Positions 52,812-61,702 of a stretch of DNA of 64,000 nt are shown piece after piece; the first letter of the stretch is position 1, and every line of letters starts with the position of its first letter. Source of the DNA: Chryseobacterium sp. (lineage in GTDB: Bacteria; Bacteroidota; Bacteroidia; Flavobacteriales; Weeksellaceae). The position numbers and the translations under genes were made by a program. The stretch is from contig NZ_JAFAJM010000004.1 of NCBI RefSeq assembly GCF_019236175.1, positions 124,001-188,000 on the forward strand, given 5' to 3'. Under the pieces are notes generated by a model. The model made no database searches. It was not told the DNA's origin and saw only the letters and a program-made list of their open reading frames with translations.

Positions 52812-54848
52812 ATGTCAAACAGAAAGATGATTACGGCAGCTTTGCCTTATGCAAACGGACCGGTTCATATAGGACATTTGGCAGGTGTTTATATTCCTGC
52901 GGATGTTTACGCAAGATTTCAGAGAAGATTAGGAAAAGATGTAGCGTTTATCTGTGGTTCAGATGAACATGGGATTCCTATCACCATAAGAGCTAAAAAA
53001 GAAGGAGTTACTCCACAGGATATCGTGGATAAATATCACGGAATCATCAAAAAATCCTTTTCTGACCTTGGAATCTCATTTGATGAATACTCAAGAACAA
53101 CGTCTAAAAAACATTATGAAACCAGCCAGGATTTCTTTAAGGTTTTATATGAAAAAGGAAAATTCACTGAAGAAATGTCCGAACAGTATTTCGATGAGCA
53201 GGCAGGAGAATTCCTTGCGGACCGATATATTGTAGGAACATGTCCGAATTGTGGAAATGAAAACGCCTATGGAGACCAGTGTGAGAAATGCGGTTCTACC
53301 CTTTCTCCTTCAGAGCTGATCAACCCTAAATCCATGTTAAGCGGAAATGTGCCGGTTCTTAAAGAAACCAAAAACTGGTATCTGCCTTTAAATGAATATG
53401 AAGATTTCCTCAATGAATGGATTATTGAAGGTCATAAAGACGACTGGAAACCGAATGTGTACGGACAAGTGAAATCATGGCTTAATGACGGTCTAAAACC
53501 ACGTGCCATGACCAGAGACCTGAACTGGGGTGTTCCGGTTCCGCTTCCGGATGCAGAAGGAAAAGTACTTTACGTCTGGTTTGATGCTCCCATCGGCTAT
53601 ATTTCTTTTACTCAGGAATGGGCAGAGAAAAACGGAAAAGACTGGAAAGATTACTGGCAAAATGAAAACAGTGATCTGGTACACTTTATCGGAAAGGATA
53701 ATATCGTATTCCACTGTATCATCTTCCCTGCCATGATGAAAGCACACGGAGACTATATCATGCCGAAAAATGTTCCTGCATTTGAATTCCTGAACCTTGA
53801 GAATGACAAAATCTCAACGTCAAGAAACTGGGCAGTATGGGCACACGAATATGTAGAAGACTTCCCGGGACAACAGGACGTTTTAAGATATGCGCTTCTT
53901 TCTTCAGCGCCTGAAACAAAAGATAACAACTTTACATGGAAAGATTTCCAGACGAAGAACAATTCCGAATTAGTAGGAATCTTCGGAAACTTCATCAACA
54001 GAGTTGCTGTTCTTATCCATAAATATTACGATGGCATTGTTCCTCAGGGAGACGCAAACAGTCCTGAATTACAGGAAATACGCAAATCAGCGAAAGAAAT
54101 TTCCACCTTCCTTGAAAACTACGAATTCAGAAATTCATTAACAGCTTTAATGAATCTTGCCCGCTTCGGAAACCAGTATCTCCAGACAGAAGAGCCGTGG
54201 AAGACCATCAAAGAACATCCTGAAAAAGCAGCGCAGTCCCTGTTTGTTGGAGCCCAGATCGCGGTAGCTCTGGCGCAGCTATGTGAACCTTTTATGCCGT
54301 TCAGCTCCGAAAAACTATTGAACATGTTCAATGTAGAAAAGAAAAGCTGGGAAACTATCGAAAACCAGTCGGTTTTAATTGAAACAGGCCACAAAATCAA
54401 CGAATCATCCCTTCTTTTCTCAAAAATCGAAGATGACGTGATTGAAGCGCAGATTCAGAAACTTGAAGACACTAAACAAAACAATAAAAAAACAAATCCT
54501 AACGCAAATCCTATGAAAGAAGAGATCACTTTTGATGATTTTACTAAAATAGACCTTAGAACAGCTACCATTACAGAAGCCGAAAAAGTAGAAAAAGCAG
54601 ATAAATTATTAAAACTTACCGTTGATACCGGTGTAGACGTAAGAACTGTTGTTTCAGGAATTGCAGAAAGCTTCACTCCGGAAGAACTAATCGGTAAGCA
54701 GGTGATGATTTTACTCAACCTTGCTCCAAGAAAAATCAGAGGCATTGAATCTCAGGGAATGTTATTATTAACAACAAAACCAGACGGAAAATTATCTTTC
54801 GTAACACCGGACGACAGCAATGTTGAAAACGGTATTGAAATCGGATAA
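52812..54848 (+). CDS. metG: methionine-tRNA ligase
   Basis: 678 residues. Class I synthetase: [18 protein letters not shown] (HIGH motif), a zinc-knuckle pair [35 protein letters not shown] (KMSKS equivalent is KISTS), anticodon domain, and a C-terminal tRNA-binding EMAP-II-like domain (about 565-678: [30 protein letters not shown]) that dimerises MetG. Essential for translation. KISTS in place of KMSKS is the form seen in one MetG subclass. Confidence 0.96.
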   Translation: MSNRKMITAALPYANGPVHIGHLAGVYIPADVYARFQRRLGKDVAFICGSDEHGIPITIRAKKEGVTPQDIVDKYHGIIKKSFSDLGISFDEYSRTTSKKHYETSQDFFKVLYEKGKFTEEMSEQYFDEQAGEFLADRYIVGTCPNCGNENAYGDQCEKCGSTLSPSELINPKSMLSGNVPVLKETKNWYLPLNEYEDFLNEWIIEGHKDDWKPNVYGQVKSWLNDGLKPRAMTRDLNWGVPVPLPDAEGKVLYVWFDAPIGYISFTQEWAEKNGKDWKDYWQNENSDLVHFIGKDNIVFHCIIFPAMMKAHGDYIMPKNVPAFEFLNLENDKISTSRNWAVWAHEYVEDFPGQQDVLRYALLSSAPETKDNNFTWKDFQTKNNSELVGIFGNFINRVAVLIHKYYDGIVPQGDANSPELQEIRKSAKEISTFLENYEFRNSLTALMNLARFGNQYLQTEEPWKTIKEHPEKAAQSLFVGAQIAVALAQLCEPFMPFSSEKLLNMFNVEKKSWETIENQSVLIETGHKINESSLLFSKIEDDVIEAQIQKLEDTKQNNKKTNPNANPMKEEITFDDFTKIDLRTATITEAEKVEKADKLLKLTVDTGVDVRTVVSGIAESFTPEELIGKQVMILLNLAPRKIRGIESQGMLLLTTKPDGKLSFVTPDDSNVENGIEIG

Positions 54849-54871
54849 TTAAAGTCCCGTACAAATAACAC

Positions 54872-54902
54872 AGGCTGTTTCTATCAGAAGCAGCCTTTTT
54901 AA
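54872..54902 (+). terminator. intrinsic terminator of metG
   Basis: AGGCTGTTTCT pairs with AGAAGCAGCCT (one G-U pair, ATC loop), followed by TTTTT. Confidence 0.8.
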
Positions 54903-54976
54903 ATCTTATCTGCTCTCTTTGAAATGATTTCACATATTGTATATATATTTATTTTACATTTGCCGCTATAATATTT

Positions 54977-55642
54977 ATGGTCAAGAGAAGCGTATTAAAG
55001 AAACTCTCCGATTCTGAACTGGAATACTATCTCAAAGCGGGCAATCGTTTTGTTCCGGAAGCCGTGCAGATCGCTTTTGAAATTTTAGAAGAAAGAGGAC
55101 GTGTATTCACCGGACAGGAAAAAACAGCCATTCAGCAGCTGATTCAACATAAAAAAGAAGCCCAAGAAGCAAAAATTGCCGAAGAGCAGGAAGTCTGGAA
55201 AGATCACATCACAGAAGATCCCAATGCAGTAAGACTGTATTCAAGAACCACCATCCTCATCAGCAGTATTTTTTTCACCCCGATTCCCGGTGCCGTTTTA
55301 CTCTCGCTGAATTTAATTAAATTAAAAAAATACACAGCTGCTTTTGCCAGCCTGACATTCGGTTTACTTTTCTTTATTTTCCAGAAATATATATTGTCAT
55401 CGCATTTTGATTCCGGTGCAACTTCCCGGTACAGCCCGGAAATGGGAGTTATTGCAGCAGGTGCAATCGGCATGCTCATTATATGGGTTATAAGTGTTCC
55501 CAAAAAACTACCCTACCGTCCGAAATCCTACCTGCTTCCTGTCATTGTATGTGCAGGTACTGCTGTTCTTATGTTTTTTTATTATGAAGAGTGGTTTTCC
55601 TATTTTCCGTTAGCCAGAATGATTCGGACACTTAGGAGCTGA
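54977..55642 (+). CDS. membrane protein of unknown function
   Basis: 221 residues. The N-terminal third is a soluble helical stretch (SDSELEYYLKAGNRFVPEAVQIAFEILEERG, then a Lys/Glu/Ala coiled-coil to about 75). Four membrane helices follow (about 90-112, 117-137, 152-172, 182-202). The N-terminal part resembles small domains seen in other Flavobacteriia membrane proteins, but no named family is recognised. The stop codon lies inside a repeat-like element (55636-55726). Confidence 0.75.
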   Translation: MVKRSVLKKLSDSELEYYLKAGNRFVPEAVQIAFEILEERGRVFTGQEKTAIQQLIQHKKEAQEAKIAEEQEVWKDHITEDPNAVRLYSRTTILISSIFFTPIPGAVLLSLNLIKLKKYTAAFASLTFGLLFFIFQKYILSSHFDSGATSRYSPEMGVIAAGAIGMLIIWVISVPKKLPYRPKSYLLPVIVCAGTAVLMFFYYEEWFSYFPLARMIRTLRS

Positions 55643-55726
55643 ATCCCGCTATCTGCTTTTACTCCTCGCGCTAACCCTTACAACCCGGGCCTGCTGTGGG
55701 GTAACCGCTCCTATCGGGGCTAGGAG
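55636..55726. repeat. CCCGCTATC...ATCGGGGCTAGG dispersed element
   Basis: A GC-richer block in AT-rich surroundings, beginning at the end of the preceding gene. Its ends pair loosely (CCCGC with GCGGGG-like, AGGAGC near the start and TAGGAG at the end), with CTCCTCGCGC and CGCTCCTATC inside. I recall similar sequence between genes in other Chryseobacterium, but cannot verify it here. Confidence 0.45.
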
Positions 55727-55744
55727 AAAGTTGGGTATACAAAA

Positions 55745-55773
55745 AATGTCATTCCGGTCTACAGAATGACATT
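55745..55773. terminator. bidirectional hairpin between convergent genes
   Basis: AATGTCATTC pairs perfectly with GAATGACATT (10 bp, 9-nt loop), with an A run before it. No long T run on the plus strand, so it is a better terminator for the minus-strand methyltransferase. Confidence 0.65.
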
Positions 55774-55824
55774 ATATAGGTATTGAGATGACCTCTCTTT
55801 CAGCACACAGCGAGTCTCTCTTTA

Positions 55825-56526
55825 TTATTTAGTTAGTTTGGCAAGAAAAGAATCTTCGTCCTTTACAACTTTCTCTATCTTAAAGCCATTATTCTCTGCT
55901 GCATTTTTCAAGGTATTAAAATCAAGGTAAAGCCATGTGATAGGCTCTTCAGATTCCCCTTTGTAATGAACAACATAGTCCAGTTCTCCGTAATACCCTC
56001 CGGCTGGAATATAAACTCCCCCATCTTTATCGCGGTCAAACATATAGAGAATATCCGTACTGTCAATTAAAATTTGTCCATTCTCATTTAATAAGGTATA
56101 TAATTTTTGAAAATAAGTATCAATTTTAGCCAGGCTTTCAAAAATCCCGGTCCCATTCATCAATAAGATAATGGTGTCAAAGGTTTCCCCTGAAAAATCA
56201 AGAATATTATTACTGATTGCTTTCTTAACACCTCTCAGTTGACATACTTCGATAGATTTCGGTGAAATATCCAGTGCTAAAACATCCAGAGCCTTTTCAT
56301 TTTGAAGATATAAAGCATGAGATCCCGCACCCGCACCAATATCCAGCACTTTTCCCTCAGATAATTGCAAAGCTTTTTGTTCAATTTTGTTCATCTCCTC
56401 AAAATCTCTGAACAAATAGTCTACCGGAAGTTCATCCAGTTCAGAAATCGAAGTTTCGGTTTGCAAATCTTCAGGATTTTCGTTGTGATAATAATCCCAG
56501 ATCGCTCGGCCCATTAAATCTTTCAT
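55825..56526 (-). CDS. class I SAM-dependent methyltransferase
   Basis: 233 residues from the ATG at 56526. The frame opens at 56562, but the promoter box TATCTTTG lies in between, so the shorter start is right. SAM motifs: VLDIGAGAGSHALYLQ (about residues 58-73), VLALDISPKSIEVC and DTIILLMNGTGIFESL. Starts with MKDLMGRAIWDYYHNENPEDLQT, a pattern common to one Bacteroidetes methyltransferase family of unknown substrate. Confidence 0.88.
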   Translation of the reverse strand: MKDLMGRAIWDYYHNENPEDLQTETSISELDELPVDYLFRDFEEMNKIEQKALQLSEGKVLDIGAGAGSHALYLQNEKALDVLALDISPKSIEVCQLRGVKKAISNNILDFSGETFDTIILLMNGTGIFESLAKIDTYFQKLYTLLNENGQILIDSTDILYMFDRDKDGGVYIPAGGYYGELDYVVHYKGESEEPITWLYLDFNTLKNAAENNGFKIEKVVKDEDSFLAKLTK

Positions 56527-56531
56527 AGATG

Positions 56532-56539
56532 CAAAGATA
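56532..56539 (-). promoter_or_regulatory. -7 promoter box of the methyltransferase gene
   Basis: TATCTTTG on the minus strand, 5 bases before the ATG at 56526, again consistent with a leaderless mRNA. Confidence 0.6.
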
Positions 56540-56627
56540 CAGCTTCGGAACACAAAGTTCAAAGTTTAACATATCAGATTAATTATTCCGGCTTTCACAA
56601 CGATAAGTCCGGACCTCAGGCGCTGTA

Positions 56628-57440
56628 CTATGCTATCGAATCCTTCTCCTTATGCCTGTCTGTTTGTGACTCATTTTCAGCGACTCCTGCTTTCCAGTAA
56701 GAATAGGCGTACAGCTCCTGTGAAGTCCAGCTCTTTTCTTTTCTAAGATACATACGGATTTCCTTGACACTTGAAAATTCACAGGCCACATACCCGAATC
56801 TGCTTTTCTCAGGAATAGCAAGACTTTTAACAGCTTCAGCAATCCCGCTCCCCAAATGAGGAGTCGCATTATAAAGCCATTGAATTTCAATATCTGCCTG
56901 AGTCTGCAAAACCTGCTCATCTTCTTTTCCATGTACTTCAATGATACACACTCCTTTTGCTGTCTGCGGCAAAGTTTCCAAAATAGTACTCAACACAGGA
57001 ATTGCAGTAGCATCTCCTGCCAATAAATACCATTCAGCTTCAGGATACAGCTCTTTTCCGTCCAGACGCATCATCACGCCAAGCTTTGAGCCTGCTTCAG
57101 CATCCCTGGCCCATCTGGAAGCCGGTCCTCCGTCTCCGTGATCCGCAAAATCAATCACCAGTTCATTCTTCTCCAGATCGATTCCTCTATGGGTATAGGT
57201 CCTGATTGCAGGAGCAAGCTCTTTCGCCGGATATACCCACTCATGATTGCTATCCAGTGTAGGAAAATGAATCTCATTTAAGCCCACAGGAGGAATTGCA
57301 ATTTTATTATTATCTCCTACCACCGTATTTTTAAATACATGAACTTCCGGTGAATAGAGATAAACCCTGATGAAATGATCAGTAATGTATTCTTTTCTGG
57401 TCACTTCGGCCACGATCTGCCCTGTTGAAATTTTTGCCAT
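56628..57440 (-). CDS. siderophore-interacting protein (ferric-siderophore reductase)
   Basis: 270 residues. FAD-binding N-terminal half (DHFIRVYLYSPEVH, RTYTHRGIDLEKNELVIDFADHGDGGPASRWA) and SIP C-terminal half (WYLLAGDATAIPVLSTILETLP, FGYVACEFSSVKEIRMYLR, YSYWKAG), as in ViuB/YqjH. It uses NAD(P)H through FAD to reduce iron in imported siderophores. 99 bases downstream of the IutA-like receptor gene on the same strand, so both probably form one iron-uptake unit. Confidence 0.93.
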   Translation of the reverse strand: MAKISTGQIVAEVTRKEYITDHFIRVYLYSPEVHVFKNTVVGDNNKIAIPPVGLNEIHFPTLDSNHEWVYPAKELAPAIRTYTHRGIDLEKNELVIDFADHGDGGPASRWARDAEAGSKLGVMMRLDGKELYPEAEWYLLAGDATAIPVLSTILETLPQTAKGVCIIEVHGKEDEQVLQTQADIEIQWLYNATPHLGSGIAEAVKSLAIPEKSRFGYVACEFSSVKEIRMYLRKEKSWTSQELYAYSYWKAGVAENESQTDRHKEKDSIA

Positions 57441-57539
57441 AACTGATTTTTTTTAATTATATCCGGCTTCCAATAATGATCAGAAACCGGATGAAATAGA
57501 AAGTATAGTTCAGATTAGAACCCTTGGCCCCAATCTATT

Positions 57540-59750
57540 TTAAAACTCAAATGTATAAGACAGATTAAATGTTCTCCCCCTTCCTTTATAATTAAACAAC
57601 TCAGGAAGACCGTAAGAAGAATAAAGAACCTGAGAGCGCTTACTCCATATAGTCTGATAATCCGTATTAAACAGGTTTTGGATTCCCAGATTAAATTTTC
57701 CCCAATGGAACCTGTAAGCAATCATAAGATCTGAAGTATTGTATCCTTCCACAACATTCTGAAGCTCATCCTTCTGCTTAAAATTCTGCAGAGACTGGAA
57801 TCTGAACGACCAGTTCTGAATATGATACCCGATATACGTTACCAGCTTTGAAGGAGAGGCATTATAAATTTCCTGTTTCTGCCATTCCCCTTTATTGCCA
57901 ACTTCCGATTTAATCAGAAGTCCGCTTGCTCCGAAATATACCCCGTTGGTGAAAGCATAAGAAACCTCAGCTTCAATACCCATATTTCTTAACTTAAGAT
58001 CATTGACCAGAATCTGAAATGTTTTTTTATCTACCGTAACCGTTTTGTCTGAATTGCTCAAAAATCCTGCAATCTGAGCCCTTAAACCGCCTTTATTGAT
58101 ACGGTATCCCACTTCAAACTGGTTTGTTTTGACAGCCTGTAAAGGCTGATCCTGTACATTCAGGCTTGATATGACATCCCAGTTTGTTCCGATCAGCTTA
58201 TAACTTCCGATTCCGTAAAATTTAGCCGGGTCTGCCAAGCTGGCTCCTTGAGAGAATGTTCCCCAAACCTGATGCTGTTCATTGAATTTATACAATAATC
58301 CCCCATTAAACAGAGAGACATTATAAGAACTCTTCCCTCCCGGAATTACAGACGCCGACTTTCCGTATCCCATAGCGACCTGAGTCTGCTGTTCGGAACC
58401 GACAAAATCATCCATTTTAACATTAATGTTCTGATAACGGACTCCCGCATTAAGCTGTAACTTCGGAAGAATATTATATTTTGCCTGAACATATCCTGCA
58501 TAGCTCTGCGAATGATTCGTAGGATATCTTCCCAGACGGTACTTTGTTTCATTCACCAGTCCGCCGCTTGCCATTGTTTTGGTAATATCATAAACCGACT
58601 GAGCTCCTTCAAATTTTTCAAAATCTATATCTGCTCCGTAGGTAACATTCAGCCCCCGCCATGATTTTGACAATAATGCCTTAATCCCTGAATAGTATGT
58701 ATCCTGCTGTGAAGATGACATATAGGCAATTTTACCGGTCTGCAAAGTTACATTGCCCGGGAAAGGATAAAATCCTAATTTTTCGCCACGGGTCGCCAGC
58801 TGTACATACAGGTCCTGTCCGCCCAGAATTCCATTTCCGGTATAAGCTACCGTTCCCATATAGCGCTCCGTTCCTACGTTTTTATCTGAAGAAAAGCCAT
58901 CTCTCATTTCCAGCAAGGAAGCATTTTTTGTAGTGAAAGCACTTAAATTTTCCCCTAAAAATAAACTCCTGTCTCCATTGAATTTAGAATTATAATATTG
59001 AAGAGATGCCGTAATTTTATGTTTATTATTAAACTGATAGCCTCCTGTTGCCAGGATATCAACCGACTGGTTGTACTGAAGATCGGTCTGGGTAATATCG
59101 GTAAAGAGCTGCTTCTGATCCGCACCATATACCCCGCCGTTTTGCTGATAAGCAATGCCTAGCCTGCCAAAGAATTTCTCTCCTTTTCCCGCAATAGACT
59201 GTGCCGCACGGAAATCATGGTCATCTTTTCCCATAAAGCCCGTACGTACTCCCAGTTCAGTCTCCCCGCTGATTCCTTTTTTGGAAGGGGTTTTTGTAAT
59301 AATATTAATGATTCCTCCGGTTGCATTTCCGCCATAAATGGAACTGGCTCCGGAAAGCACTTCAATTCTTTCTATATTAAAAGGATCAATAGCGTCCAGC
59401 TGACGACTGATGGCTCTGATGCTGTTCAGAGAAACTCCGTCGATCATCACTAAAGCAGAGCGTCCTCTCATATTCTGCCCGTAGTTGGTTCTGCCCTGAG
59501 GCCCGACATCCATACCCGGAATTAAAATAGAAAGCATTTCTTTAATAGGAACCCCGCTTTTTGCCTGCTCCTGAATTTTTTCTTTCTGTACAACCCAAAC
59601 CGTACCAGGAATTTCAGAAATTTTGGTGGGCTTTCTGGACGCCACAATGACAACATCATCAATACCTTTGGAGGTTATAGAATCTTTAACGGTCTGGGAA
59701 GCAAATAATCCCGAAACCAGCAGACCTATAAATGCATACTGCTTTTTCAT
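57540..59750 (-). CDS. TonB-dependent siderophore receptor (IutA-like)
   Basis: 736 residues from the ATG at 59750 (MKKQYAFIGLLVSGLFASQ signal); the longer frame to 59813 runs through the promoter box. The plug domain closely follows ferric-aerobactin receptor IutA: SGVPIKEMLSILIPGMDVGP, GRTNYGQNMRGRSALVMIDG, SRQLDAIDPFNIERIEVLSG, SIYGGNATGGIINIITK. C-terminal strand ends in FNLSYTFEF. It probably takes up a hydroxamate-citrate siderophore; no siderophore synthesis genes lie in the window, so foreign siderophores are the likely source. Confidence 0.92.
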   Translation of the reverse strand: MKKQYAFIGLLVSGLFASQTVKDSITSKGIDDVVIVASRKPTKISEIPGTVWVVQKEKIQEQAKSGVPIKEMLSILIPGMDVGPQGRTNYGQNMRGRSALVMIDGVSLNSIRAISRQLDAIDPFNIERIEVLSGASSIYGGNATGGIINIITKTPSKKGISGETELGVRTGFMGKDDHDFRAAQSIAGKGEKFFGRLGIAYQQNGGVYGADQKQLFTDITQTDLQYNQSVDILATGGYQFNNKHKITASLQYYNSKFNGDRSLFLGENLSAFTTKNASLLEMRDGFSSDKNVGTERYMGTVAYTGNGILGGQDLYVQLATRGEKLGFYPFPGNVTLQTGKIAYMSSSQQDTYYSGIKALLSKSWRGLNVTYGADIDFEKFEGAQSVYDITKTMASGGLVNETKYRLGRYPTNHSQSYAGYVQAKYNILPKLQLNAGVRYQNINVKMDDFVGSEQQTQVAMGYGKSASVIPGGKSSYNVSLFNGGLLYKFNEQHQVWGTFSQGASLADPAKFYGIGSYKLIGTNWDVISSLNVQDQPLQAVKTNQFEVGYRINKGGLRAQIAGFLSNSDKTVTVDKKTFQILVNDLKLRNMGIEAEVSYAFTNGVYFGASGLLIKSEVGNKGEWQKQEIYNASPSKLVTYIGYHIQNWSFRFQSLQNFKQKDELQNVVEGYNTSDLMIAYRFHWGKFNLGIQNLFNTDYQTIWSKRSQVLYSSYGLPELFNYKGRGRTFNLSYTFEF

Positions 59751-59778
59751 TCTTTTTATTCGAAGTTTTATAATACTG

Positions 59779-59786
59779 CAAATATA
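59779..59786 (-). promoter_or_regulatory. -7 promoter box of the siderophore receptor gene
   Basis: TATATTTG on the minus strand, 29 bases before the ATG at 59750. Just upstream, TTTAG-N5-ATAAA resembles half of a Fur-type dyad; too weak to call. Confidence 0.55.
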
Positions 59787-59880
59787 ATTTTTATTCTTTC
59801 TAAATAAAAACAACTATCAATGAATTTTTTCACTGTTTTAATAAAAAAGAACCGGACCATCAAAGTTCAGATGAATGTAA

Positions 59881-59900
59881 GCTAAAGCCTATTTCTATGG
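59881..59900. repeat. degenerate REP-like repeat remnant (copy 5)
   Basis: GCTAAAGCCTATTTCTATGG resembles one arm of the family (GCTAAAGCCCGCTTCTATTG at 29734-29753), but no partner arm remains. Confidence 0.4.
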
Positions 59901-59944
59901 ATACCCTGCATTAAAAACCGAACATACAACTCTCCTCAAAAGCG

Positions 59945-59978
59945 TAAAATCCCGGTCTGTATCAGATCCGGGATTTTA
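59945..59978 (-). terminator. terminator of the efflux operon
   Basis: TAAAATCCCGG-t-CTG and CAG-at-CCGGGATTTTA form a long hairpin downstream of the MFS gene at 60001 (minus strand). Confidence 0.85.
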
Positions 59979-60000
59979 CTAGTGAAAAACAAGGTATCTT

Positions 60001-61593
60001 TTATACTGCAGGCCCTGCAGCATCTTTTATTTCTTCTAATAATTTTTTCCTTTCTCGAAGTCTTCTTCTTGCAATGACAGATTTCCCCCCAAGAACTCTT
60101 ACAAATCTGAAATATTGAAAACGTTTGGCTCCAAAGTGATGGGAAGCAATATAAATCATCACTCCAAATCCAACTAAAATAATATATCCGAATATTTTTT
60201 TGGTCGCTACAATAATGGCATTCAACTGAATTGTTTTCATATTGGCAGCTACATTCTGAGGAGTAACGGTCATTCCATCCATATAAACGGCAAGATCTCC
60301 AATTGCTGTCACCTGAAACCGGTACTGAAACCAAGAGTACAGTGTTGAAAAAATTCCTACTGCAAGGAAAGTTCTCCAAACCAATACAAGTCCGATGGCA
60401 GCCAGCATCTCATCCATTTCCAGCTTATCCAGTGTATAAAACCATACGGAGATGAACAGGGAACACATTCCGTACCCTTTTAAAAACATAGGCAGATACC
60501 AGTTGTCATAATTGAACTCCAGTACCATAGAAAAGTACATAATAATGGCATATCCCATCATACCGGCAAAACCTGAGAAAATATACATCTTCAAGGGTTT
60601 CTCTTTTTTAAACCAGAAAATTGCAAGAATTCCGGCCAGAATAATTCCGGGAATCATGAGTAAACTCAGTCTGGTATTGGTCAATTGATCATAACCCAAA
60701 ACTCCCACCGCAAAAGTATTCTGTATAGAGGCTGTTCCAAGAAACATTCCCAGCCAGAAAAGCATAAACAAACCATGCTGTACGTTATTCTTTTTAAAAA
60801 TTTTAAACGAAAGATATGGTCGTTTTAATGTCAGCTGGCGAATAGAAAGCAATGCAAAACTTACAAAAGCAGCAATACTGGCATTCATGATATTCTTCGA
60901 ATTGAACCAGTCCTGTTGTCTTCCAAAAGAATAAACGTATGCTGAAAACATGAACGTTGAAATGAAAAGCAAAATACTCAACCAGTCAATATAATGAAGA
61001 GGAACTTTTAACGCAAAATATTTATTGTGCATAAAAATCCAGTGTATCAATGCTAAAATAAAGCATAAAACAGCTGTAAACAGATAAAACTGCTGCCAGT
61101 TATAAACCAGGGCAAACTCTGCTGCATAATAAGTAGCCACCTGATTCATCACAAGAACGAATGTATAGAAAGCGCCATAAAACATACCGCGGTTTCCAAT
61201 CATAACCATCAGGGGCAGGAAAAGCTCTATAGTGATCATCATTTTCATAAATCCGATCAGCAAAGAAGTAAAAACGAAGATCATGGGCTGTAAAGTAGTG
61301 GCATTGATGTAACTCAACAGGCCTAAAAGAACCAGCAACATTACCATTTTATCTCTTACCTTAAATCTCATCTTCATTCTGAGAACGACAGGCATACACG
61401 CCCCCATTCCAATAGTGGTTGCATAATTAGCCCACATAAAATATTCTGTCAGCGCACCGGTACCGCTTACCAAATAGCTTATATTTCCTGTATACACTCC
61501 ACCGAGAGGCATTACTACGGCAAGCAGCAATACAATCAGCAGAAGCTGTACGGGTTTTGGCACCCAGTCGTTATATAATCCTTTATTGTACAT
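60001..61593 (-). CDS. MFS efflux transporter, DHA2/EmrB-like
   Basis: 530 residues with about 14 hydrophobic segments, the number typical of the DHA2 drug-exporter branch. VYTGNISYLVSGTGALTEYFMWANYATTIGMGACMPVVLRMKMRFKVRDKMV covers helices 1-3 and the 2-3 loop. A basic cytoplasmic tail (RRRLRERKKLLEEIKD) ends the protein. Third gene of the TolC-HlyD-MFS operon; pumps a toxic compound through the membrane-fusion protein and outer-membrane channel. Confidence 0.87.
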   Translation of the reverse strand: MYNKGLYNDWVPKPVQLLLIVLLLAVVMPLGGVYTGNISYLVSGTGALTEYFMWANYATTIGMGACMPVVLRMKMRFKVRDKMVMLLVLLGLLSYINATTLQPMIFVFTSLLIGFMKMMITIELFLPLMVMIGNRGMFYGAFYTFVLVMNQVATYYAAEFALVYNWQQFYLFTAVLCFILALIHWIFMHNKYFALKVPLHYIDWLSILLFISTFMFSAYVYSFGRQQDWFNSKNIMNASIAAFVSFALLSIRQLTLKRPYLSFKIFKKNNVQHGLFMLFWLGMFLGTASIQNTFAVGVLGYDQLTNTRLSLLMIPGIILAGILAIFWFKKEKPLKMYIFSGFAGMMGYAIIMYFSMVLEFNYDNWYLPMFLKGYGMCSLFISVWFYTLDKLEMDEMLAAIGLVLVWRTFLAVGIFSTLYSWFQYRFQVTAIGDLAVYMDGMTVTPQNVAANMKTIQLNAIIVATKKIFGYIILVGFGVMIYIASHHFGAKRFQYFRFVRVLGGKSVIARRRLRERKKLLEEIKDAAGPAV

Positions 61594-61702
61594 GTTTTTA
61601 GCTCATTAGATTTCAGATAACAGATAACAGACGGCAGATCTTCAATTTTCAGCCTCAGCTTTCCATACCGTATCATGTCCGGAGTCCGATATCCTGTGTC
61701 TT

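Noticed and set aside
59786-59812. Fur box upstream of the siderophore receptor
   Set aside because: Only a weak match to a TTTAG-N5-CTAAA-type dyad in very AT-rich DNA; cannot be told from chance.
59936-60379. 147-codon minus-strand ORF at the MFS gene end
   Set aside because: Runs in another frame through the MFS C-terminus and the terminator; Ser/Cys-rich nonsense composition.
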